From NCBI GenBank assembly GCA_011033025.1, contig WFMF01000075.1, forward strand, positions 1 to 64,000: DNA of 64,000 nt. Direction: 5' to 3'. Position 1 is the first letter of the stretch, and every line of letters starts with the position of its first letter. Both the position numbers and the translations under genes were made by a program. This stretch comes from Beroe forskalii (Eukaryota; Ctenophora; Nuda; Beroida; Beroidae). Positions 13,506 to 21,296 of the stretch are shown here, one piece after another. A model generated the notes under the pieces. It saw nothing but the letters and a program-made list of their open reading frames with translations, was not told the origin of the DNA and made no database searches.

Positions 13506-15152
13506 CTGAAGTTCGTTCCTACCCCACCACCGACCCTACCCCGACTTGGCTCCCTCATCCAGAACGTCACCAAACAACTCGGAGACGGAATGGAATCCTC
13601 GGTCACACATCAGGTTACCTCTGTATTGTCTGACTATGACCCACAACGTGACACTACCCGTGACAATTTGACTAAACAACAACGTTCTGCTTTGACATCA
13701 CTCAAGAAACTTAAGTCTGAACTTCGCTTTCTTCCTGCTGACAAAGGCAACGCCACCGTTGTCTTGACCAACCAGCAATACATTGACAAGGTTAACGACC
13801 ACTTATCTTCAGGAAGCTACACTCTTCTCTCGTCCGACCCTACAGCGTCCATCACCAACAAACTTCACAACGTCCTCAAGAAGCTGCTCAAGGAGAAGAA
13901 GATCGACGCCTCCCTCTTCAAACAGATGTGGAACCTCCACCCCAGATGGCCTCAGCTCTACGGTCAACCGAAGATCCACAAACCTGGAGCTCCCATCCGT
14001 CCTGTGGTCTCCTTCTACAACACCCCTCTCGAGGCTCTCCACAAAACCCTGTCCCATATCCTGAAGCCCCTGACGCAGAACCACCTCCGCCTCAAGGACT
14101 CCCTCGACTTCCGATCCAGATTCCTAACATCCCTCAACCCTTCCTACCCCTACCACTCCTCCCTCGACGTCCAGTCCCTCTACACCTCCTGTGACATGCG
14201 CCTAGCCATGAAGTCAGCCATCTCCTCCTTCGAGCAGAACCCCTCCCTCCTACCTTCCAACCTCTCCTCCTCTACCATCAGGACTCTCATCTCCTTCTGC
14301 CTTGACAACTCCTACCTCGAGTTCAACGGCTCCTTCTACTCGCAGGATGTTGGTGGACCCATGGGCTCCCCCCTCACGGTGCAGCTAGCAGAGATCCGGG
14401 TAGCAGAAGTCGAAGACCTCGCCCTCTCCACCTCTCCTGACCCTCCCAACTCCTACTGCCACTTCGTTGACGACGGCCTTGGCTCCTTCAGGGACAGACA
14501 ACACGCAGACTCCTTCCTCAACTTCATCAACTCCCTGACGGACGACCTCACCTTCACCCTGGAACACCCCTCTCCCGACGGAACCATCCCCTTCCTCGAC
14601 GTCCTCATCCATCCTGACAAGTCCACATCGGTCTACAGGAAACCCACCCACACCAACCTCTACACCCGCTACGACTCCTGCACAACGACTTCCTCCAAGG
14701 ACAGTGTCATCAGATCCCTCACCAGACGGGCCCACAACCTCTGCTCTCCTCAACACCTCGACGCGGAACTTCAGACAGTACGACACACCCTCCTACAGAA
14801 CGGATTCCCTCCCTCCCGCATCTCCTCCATCATGACAGAGGTCTCCCAGAAGTTCAACAATCCCTCCACCCACCAATCTCTCGCTGCCTTCAACAGAGAC
14901 ATCAAACCACGACCCTCCTTGAAGACCTTCCTCCCCTTCCATCCCTCCCTCTCCAAACCCATCAAGAAGATCCTCAACGACCACGACATCGACGTCACCT
15001 TCTCCTCCAACACCTCCTCCGGAACCTCCTCACCAAGACAAAGACTACTCCTCCCTCCTCCCAGACTCCCAACACCATCTACGAGATCAGCTGCCTCGAC
15101 TGCCCCGCCAAGTACAACGGACAGACCTACCGCCCCCTCCTCGACAGAATGA
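13506..15152 (+). CDS. Penelope-like reverse transcriptase domain
   Basis: Open from LKFVPTPPP; the longest ATG-started part begins at 13590 (520 aa). Counting from that Met: FLPADKGNATVVL at about 48-60, YGQPKIHKPGAPIRPVVS at about 124-141, motif A SSLDVQSLYTS at about 190-200 (catalytic Asp), motif B GGPMGSPLTVQLAE at about 255-268, motif C HFVDDG at about 291-296 with the Asp pair intact, then FLDVLI and YRKPTHTN, the latter typical of Penelope elements. The RT copies element RNA into DNA at the target. After about residue 478 this frame no longer encodes the element protein, because a one-base shift moves the nuclease into another frame. Confidence 0.92.
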   Translation: MKFVPTPPPTLPRLGSLIQNVTKQLGDGMESSVTHQVTSVLSDYDPQRDTTRDNLTKQQRSALTSLKKLKSELRFLPADKGNATVVLTNQQYIDKVNDHLSSGSYTLLSSDPTASITNKLHNVLKKLLKEKKIDASLFKQMWNLHPRWPQLYGQPKIHKPGAPIRPVVSFYNTPLEALHKTLSHILKPLTQNHLRLKDSLDFRSRFLTSLNPSYPYHSSLDVQSLYTSCDMRLAMKSAISSFEQNPSLLPSNLSSSTIRTLISFCLDNSYLEFNGSFYSQDVGGPMGSPLTVQLAEIRVAEVEDLALSTSPDPPNSYCHFVDDGLGSFRDRQHADSFLNFINSLTDDLTFTLEHPSPDGTIPFLDVLIHPDKSTSVYRKPTHTNLYTRYDSCTTTSSKDSVIRSLTRRAHNLCSPQHLDAELQTVRHTLLQNGFPPSRISSIMTEVSQKFNNPSTHQSLAAFNRDIKPRPSLKTFLPFHPSLSKPIKKILNDHDIDVTFSSNTSSGTSSPRQRLLLPPPRLPTPSTRSAASTAPPSTTDRPTAPSSTE

Positions 15153-15463
15153 AAGAACACGAGAGATGCTACAGACTGAATAACGCAGTTGACGACACTA
15201 CAGACAGAGTGAAATCTGCTCCAGCTCATCACTCCCTCACCACTGGACACAACATTGCCTGGAACGACATCCACATCCTCAAGTCCCTCCCCTCCCGCTC
15301 CCACCTAGACCTGACAGAACAGGCTGCCATAGCCACTAGGAAACCATCTATGAACAGAACAGACAGCGCTCCAAAGTGCAGCACCCTGTGGAACCCCATC
15401 CTCCCCAAGATCTCCTCAACCTTCAGACCTACTGACTCAGGAATCCTCTTCCCCAACTACTGA
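15020..15463 (+). CDS. Penelope-like GIY-YIG endonuclease domain (shifted frame)
   Basis: In the +2-register frame the sequence resumes with LRNLLTKTK, then NTIYEISCLDCPAKYNGQT, DRMKEHE and the histidine-containing ALTTGH-type region (HHSLTTGHNIAW), ending LTEQAAIATRKPSMNR. This is the C-terminal GIY-YIG nuclease of Penelope-like elements with a Cys pair (CLDC). The usual YIG is YNG here. In these elements the domain nicks target DNA. Confidence 0.85.
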   Translation, partial: RNLLTKTKTTPPSSQTPNTIYEISCLDCPAKYNGQTYRPLLDRMKEHERCYRLNNAVDDTTDRVKSAPAHHSLTTGHNIAWNDIHILKSLPSRSHLDLTEQAAIATRKPSMNRTDSAPKCSTLWNPILPKISSTFRPTDSGILFPNY

Positions 15464-15599
15464 CACCACTTTTTCTTGTTTATGTTATTAGTGATATTGT
15501 ATTTGATTATCCCGTCACCTGATCACTCACACCCTCCACCCATCCCCCACTCCTTGACACCACTCATTTCATTTATAAGCATCCTCTCACCTTCCATCT

Positions 15600-15660
15600 T
15601 CAGCTGACGACGATAATCACATGATTTTCGAAAGCTCCTGATTTAAAGTTTATCGTATCA
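15600..15660 (+). ncRNA. Possible hammerhead-ribozyme-like motif at the 3' end of the Penelope element
   Basis: CTGACGA is followed by a hairpin (CGATAATC paired with GATTTTCG, one T-T mismatch) and AAAGC. Hammerhead ribozymes in Penelope elements have CTGANGA, stem II, then GAAA. The fit is imperfect at the G12 position, so this is only a suggestion. Confidence 0.25.
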
Positions 15661-15689
15661 TTGAAACGTTTTAACTTGCTCTCTAAGTT

Positions 15690-15880
15690 ATAAAACACTG
15701 TAATTGACAAGTTCCACAACAGGAATAACCACAACGAGCTGACTTTTTAATTGCATGGACAGATGAAGCGACAGATGTACTTGTGATACTGGCATCATCA
15801 GAGAAGTCCTCTTCATTGTCTGTTATATGTGATTGGAAAGCAATGTTCACATCTGCCAGCTCGGCATGTGCAACCTGATT
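15690..15880 (-). CDS. Unassigned open stretch, possible exon
   Basis: After a possible acceptor (TTAAATCAG) the minus strand reads VAHAELADVNIAFQSHITDN, then EEDFSDDASITSTSVASSVH. The balanced, acidic/Ser-rich composition looks coding. The Penelope-like element is inserted just beyond its 3' side, so it may belong to the same gene as the open frame at 12394-12903. No family recognised and no clear donor. Confidence 0.3.
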
Positions 15881-17080
15881 TAACAAGACGTTCTAATTGG
15901 TTATGAAAATAATTGAGGTAAAATTCAAGCTTAGTTACACTCTTAGATGGAGAAACAAATTTCTTATCCATCAATTTACAATATTTGTTATTGTAAATGT
16001 ATCTGACAACTCATTCAAAAGTTACATTTAATTTCAAATTTGAAAAGCAACTAACCTTGCAGGTATAGAAATTCTCAAAACTAACTGTTCTCTTATCAGA
16101 TACTCTATCACCATTCATTTTTCTAGTCATGAATCAGGTATAGAAAAATGAATTTTGCCATAATCCAAACCATTTTACACTAGAGTTTCATCTAAAGCTG
16201 TTCTCTTAACAACATCATCTATCACCATGGATCTTATCTTACCAAAGGTGTGCATATTTTTAGATTATCTCACAATTTTAATTTATATTTTAATGGTAAT
16301 CAAACTAGAATACTTTAATACAAACAGGTGTGCAACCATTTTACACTGATGAGTTTCATCTGAAGCATATAGCCACTGTGACCTTTCTCCAACAACATCT
16401 ATCTCAACGGTGGATCATAGGTCTTTTGCCAAAGGAATTGTTAAATCACATTATAAGTCTTCTATTTTCGTCTTTTTCTTTCAGCTTGGCAGGAAATTTT
16501 GTAGTTAACATTTAAAATGACAATATGGTATTCAAATATTTCACTGAGCAATAAATATCCCATTCTTCATAACATAATTAATGCACCAAACTGCAACCTT
16601 AATTGACATTTCGCCACCTCGAAATAATTTGAATTACCTTTCTCCGAAAACATTTGCCATGTAAATTTTAGGTGAATATACTGTTAAATCAGTATCACAC
16701 GCGTTCAAATTGTGATTTTGTGGAAATTTCAGACACCGATCTCAGAGGTGGCGACACCTCAGTAACATAGGTACCTATGTTGCATTTTATGGTATGTTAA
16801 TATCAGAAGACATGTTTCTTTTGAATAGCACATTATGTACATAAGTCTTCTAAACTTTTTCGTCTTACTTTCTTTCAGCGGCCAAGGATGGCCCAAATGA
16901 ATAACAACATTTATAAATGACAATATGATAACCTAAATATTTCACTGAGCTAACCTAAATATCCCATTCTTCATGATTAGACATTCAATTAATGTTATCA
17001 CAAAAGGGCTGCAATTTAACCTATATTGACATTTTGTCTTTTACTAAATAATTTGAATTACCTTCAATGTACATTAAAAC
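15881..17080. other. Intergenic AT-rich DNA
   Basis: Unique, weakly self-similar sequence. Segments near 16330-16560 and 16860-16990 share TTTCTTTCAGC and CAATATGRTA..CACTGAGC-like blocks, suggesting an old duplication. No gene recognised. Confidence 0.55.
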
Positions 17081-17089
17081 ATTTATAAA

Positions 17090-17730
17090 AGGGGCTCACT
17101 GCCGGACTGCCTGACGGCCTGTATTTAACAGGCAGTGTGCAGCTCAGTGAGCCGCACATACATGAGTTGGACACGCTCCTATGACCTCATGACCTGTGAT
17201 ATTTTCAATTTTATTCATTTTTCAAATGTGTACATGGATCGATCAAAAGACCCGCCGAAAGAACGCGCAAATTTCAATGCGCGCGCAAGGTTTCAATTTG
17301 CTAAGCCCGCATAGACGCCCTAACCAGGGCCCTGGTTACGCGCACGGAGAACCCGCATAAGTGTGCTGTGCATGTGTGTACGCGCGGTGCTTTAGCTTTG
17401 TGCTGTGTGTACGCGCGCGTGGCGCTTCCCCTACTCGCGCGTAACACAAACAGGGACATATGTGTTTAGCAAGGTTTCAATTTCCTAAGCCCGCATAGCG
17501 GTGGCGTGTCGAACTCATTTATGCGCGGCTAGGGCTTTTCAATGCGCGGCGTAATATTCCTAAGCCCGCTTGCTGCCTGTAATTAATAGGCAGCGCCGCC
17601 GACGATAACAGGGATATACGCGTTTAGCAAGGCGTAATAGTGCCCGGCTTGCTGCCTGTAATTAATAGGCAGCGAGTTGCCCTAACCAGGACCCTGGTTA
17701 CGGCGGACGCGCACGCGCGCGCGCATGAGT
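17090..17730. mobile_element. Cluster of GC-rich palindromic MITE remnants
   Basis: Several stem-loops built from GTCGAACTCATTTATGCGCG-like arms, paired CTGCCTGTAATTAATAGGCAG-type hairpins (17573 and 17651, given here as CTGCCTG/AATTAA/TAGGCAG) and AACCAGGGCCCTGGTT (17323 and, with one change, 17682). The arms match the element at 33279-33419. Confidence 0.6.
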
Positions 17731-18411
17731 CGCGCAACGTTCGACAAGGCCCCTGTTGGTGTGTGTACTATGGAAGTTAAGCGCGGCGCGCTGCGCGAGC
17801 CAAACAGGGATATACGTGTTTTGCAAGTTTTTAATTTGCTGTTAAGGGGACACAGAAGAAAAATTTTCAGCTGCAGAGTGCAGGTGCCATGCCATCCTGC
17901 CGCCTATGTAGGCGTGTTAGATTACCTGAATATGAGACGACGAGACGTAACTGAGATGATTGAAACACGTATACCCCTGTTATATTATCGTCCGCGTCGC
18001 GCTTCCTCAGGGAAGCGCGCGGCGGCGCGCGTACACAGTACACACCTATGCGGGCCTAGGAACTCAGATGACTGAAATTTTTAATCGCAATTCAAGTTCC
18101 TAATCCTAAACACACTTTTGATCTGATACACACTTTTGATTGGAATTTTCTGATGCGGTTAAAAGCATTTAGTTGATTTGAATTAAAATTATAGGGTTTC
18201 AAATTTGCGAACGAGGTGTTTCGTAATCGTAGCAGCGCCGAGTGAGCAATGTATTTGCAGGCCCGACGTAATATAAAATTCTTAGACTAGACAGTGCAGT
18301 GTGACACCATGACTGACTTATTTTATGTATACTGACTTTATTTGTAATTCACCCTGCCTACATTTTAGTCACACATACAAACTCGGTGATCATGATCTGT
18401 AATTGTAAATG

Positions 18412-18488
18412 TGCGGGGCGAGCGGGGCTTGAACCTACAACTTCTGATTGCCGGTCAGTGCTCTACCAATTGAGCTATCACTACCAAT
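18412..18488 (-). ncRNA. tRNA-like relic or SINE head
   Basis: The minus strand has a D-arm/box A TAGCTCAATTGGTAGAGC and box B GGTTCAAGCCC at normal spacing. The acceptor ends do not pair and the anticodon loop lacks U33, so this is a tRNA-derived repeat or pseudogene, not a working tRNA. Confidence 0.55.
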
Positions 18489-20020
18489 TGACTGTATTAT
18501 TGTTATAGCAACACACGTGTTGCTGGGGATGACGCAATTCTTCTCACGTGATCTGGTGGTAATTGTCAGTGACAAATATGAGAATGTCACGTGTATTGTT
18601 GTCACGTGTTACTTTGAATTTGATGATGCGGTGTATCTTCAAGTCTACTTAAGCATAAAGTTCAAACCCACCTACTCAGCTACTCAGTGCACTGTTTTTC
18701 ACTTTTCAACTCATATTTTATTTGTTTTACAGATAAAAATATATGGTTTCTGAGTGATGTCACTGTTATATGGTTTAGAATAGTGGGTTGAATATGACGA
18801 AAACTACCTATTTTTCATATTTAGAAACAGAATTTCCTGCTGTCTCGAATCTCACGATGATATCATATTTTTACAAAACTGTGAACTCAGAACTGAAAGT
18901 GAAAGTAAATATTGAGAGGAAATGCTTTTTTGTGTGTGTGTGTGTGGTTTTTACACAGGTTTACACATTTTCAATTTCAAATTTATTAAATCTCTGCAGG
19001 ACTACGGCTCTCCTACTCCTACTCCTAGTCCTAGTCCTAGGCCTCATGCATTAGCATCATCAATCCATGATTTAGATTATCATTTTATTATTATCATTTA
19101 TTTTATTATTATCAATATCATGGAAATGGAATTGTGGATCAGTAAATTTTAAGTTTTATAATACGACTCGTTTTCAGAATCATCTTGATCTTTTGCCTCT
19201 CGACACCTGCACCCCTTAAGGTGAAAATGTCGCGCTTAACAATTTGAATTCTGTATCTCTTAAAGCTCTCTGAGTGTGTCGCTAGGAGAAAGAGAAGTGG
19301 TCCCGCCCCCTGAGCTATGTTTACTGCAGGAATCGCCCCTGTTGCCACGGCAACTGTGGCCAGGTGTTGCAGTAATTACTGTGGGGAGCGAACTCATCAC
19401 TCAATCAGACAAAGCGTTAGCGAAAGAACTCTGCTCCGTGAGTTGCCACCTGACGTCATTATCAGGGTTTAGGGTGGGGAGTTGATGACGTCATTAGAGT
19501 CCCGCAGCGGGCGCCGCTAACGAGATTTGGGTTCTCACGTGTCACTGTCACAGGGGGAGGGAATATTCGTAACGAAATTAGCCCCAAAGTTAAATTGGAA
19601 ACGGCACTCGAGCGAGAAATAGGGTCATTTTCCCAGCCGCCTGCGACCTTGACATTTACTAAATGATTTAGGGAGATGATTGAATTTGAATGGCATCCAT
19701 TCTTTAACTACTCATGCCACCGCGAGGTAAATATCAATATGTGAAATGGGATTCAGAATCAGAGAGCGCGCATTAAATTCAAAATCAAATCAAGTTTTTA
19801 GCCACGCTGATCCTATTAGTAATAGTATTCCCACTCCTATGGCTAAAAGTATAGTGGAGTGACATCACAACTCAGAACATCAAGACATGACAATGACGTC
19901 ATCCTATTAGTTTAGTTTCCCACTCCTACAGCGACACAGCTGCGTGCAGGAGACTCATTAAAGACTTTCACTTTACTTTGTTATGGGCCGGTTGCTGGGG
20001 CAATGACATGAGCTCTGCCA
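18489..20020. other. Intergenic, no gene recognised
   Basis: AT-rich with several CACGTG sites near 18.51-18.61 kb and a TGACGTCA pair at 19451 and 19486. Confidence 0.55.
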
Positions 20021-20023
20021 CAC

Positions 20024-20110
20024 CACGTGACTCCAAAGTCACGTGACTCAAAAGTCACGTGACTCAAAAGTCACGTGACTCAGGTGGCAAATTAGCCTCG
20101 CGGTCACGTG
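20024..20110. promoter_or_regulatory. Cluster of five CACGTG E-boxes
   Basis: Five CACGTG cores in 87 bp, four spaced about 16 bp apart within GTCACGTGACTC units. A TATAAG-like sequence lies at about 20123. The start site of any gene it serves is not visible; the nearest known start is 21162 on the plus strand. Confidence 0.4.
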
Positions 20111-20419
20111 CACTCGGCGGTCTTATAAGCCAGGTGCAGAAGCTCTTGCTACTGTTTATACCCGCTCTAACGAGAGCTTCTTCTTTACTCTCCCCCTTAT
20201 TCGCCATATTTGATGTCAGCTGAAATTTTAAATTTCTGCAAGTCGCACAGAAAATATTTTGCATTCTAATTAATATTAGATCGAGATGCCCGGACAGCGC
20301 ATGATTTTATTTTTATTTTGTACCAAAATTACTTACCCAAGAATGAAAATTTCTATCGAAAAATCATTTCGTCAAAAAATTTCAATATACATATAAACAT
20401 TTCGGAGCATTTTCACATC

Positions 20420-20854
20420 GGGGCCATCCATGAAGGACGTCCGCAGACTTGTGCATTTAGGCCCCGGCCCCTCCCAGTCCCCCTTGTCTGCAATCTACCC
20501 TCCCCCAGTCCCCCGAAGGTCCGTAATTTCATCGAAAATTTTGTGTGTCACTGTAAGTGCAGTCCCTATTTTTATGCTCGCTTTCAGTTGCTTAATAATT
20601 CAAGTTCAATAATTAAGAAAATGAAAGCGAGCATGAAAATGGGGGCACAAAAAATTTATTGCGACAAAATAAGTCCAAATTGTCAAAAACCGTCGGTTTT
20701 CTACCGAAATGCTCGTCAAATCAACCTAAACTTTCATAAAATGCACACACCCGGCGCTGATCCCCATTCATTGCCTGCCGCAACCCTTTATCAATATCAG
20801 TATTAATGTAATGTAATGATACCCTTCATCAGTAAAGCAGTAATGGATGGCCCT
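20420..20854. mobile_element. MITE-like element with GGGGCCATCCAT ends
   Basis: About 435 bp between GGGCCATCCAT and its inverted copy ATGGATGGCCC. An internal inverted pair (ATGCTCGCTTTCA and TGAAAGCGAGCAT) makes it largely self-complementary. No transposase. Confidence 0.65.
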
Positions 20855-21161
20855 AAATTAACACGATTTTAAAAATTGAAATTGAATCTTTGAATTTTCA
20901 ACAATGAAAGTGAACCCAAGCAATTTTAAATTCAACGTTGTCGGGATCCTCTTTCCATTTCAAAAGTTTAGCTGGACATAAAATTTTATTAGATTTCTCC
21001 GTTACTGCAATGTTTTGCTTGCTTGAAAGTGAAACATTTAAAAATTCCTAACTGCTAAACTCATAAAACAAAATTCAGCAATTTTCAGTACGTGATTTTT
21101 AGGTTAATATTTTTATCCTTTTTAAAGATTAAATCAGATCTACTCAATTAGGGTGTTCATT

Positions 21162-21296
21162 ATGAAGTGTTTCCTACTCTTCCTCGCCTTGGCTGTCGGA
21201 TCGCAGGCCTTCAATTGCTACGTTGGGGACGCTTCGTCTTCTGCGAGCACGTTATGTGCAGTGAGCGACGACGTAACGGCGAATTCCTGCGTGGGG
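21162..21296 (+). CDS. Cys-rich GPI-type protein, exon 1 (signal peptide, module 1)
   Basis: The ATG at 21162 is followed by a 16-residue hydrophobic leader and FNCYVGDASSS. Donor GGG|GTGAGT, phase 0. A 29-bp minisatellite starts about 10 bp into the intron. Confidence 0.82.

Larger units (their letters stand above)
13248..15687 (+). mobile_element. Penelope-like retroelement (degenerate)
   Basis: The element encodes a Penelope-type reverse transcriptase followed by a GIY-YIG nuclease. It is flanked by an 11-bp direct repeat TTATAAAACAC (13237-13247 and 15688-15698), a probable target-site duplication. The coding sequence is C-rich, unlike its AT-rich surroundings, which supports insertion. 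The N-terminal part needs two frame shifts (about 13390-13400 and 13505) and the RT/nuclease junction one (about 15020). The copy therefore looks inactive unless these are assembly errors. Confidence 0.9.

Noticed and set aside
14385-15304. Minus-strand open frames of 133 and 177 codons
   Set aside because: They are antisense shadows of the C-rich reverse transcriptase frame. The plus strand carries the recognisable motifs.
17725-18075. 116-codon plus-strand frame
   Set aside because: It arises in GC-rich MITE remnants, is rich in Arg, and has no recognisable domain or splice context.
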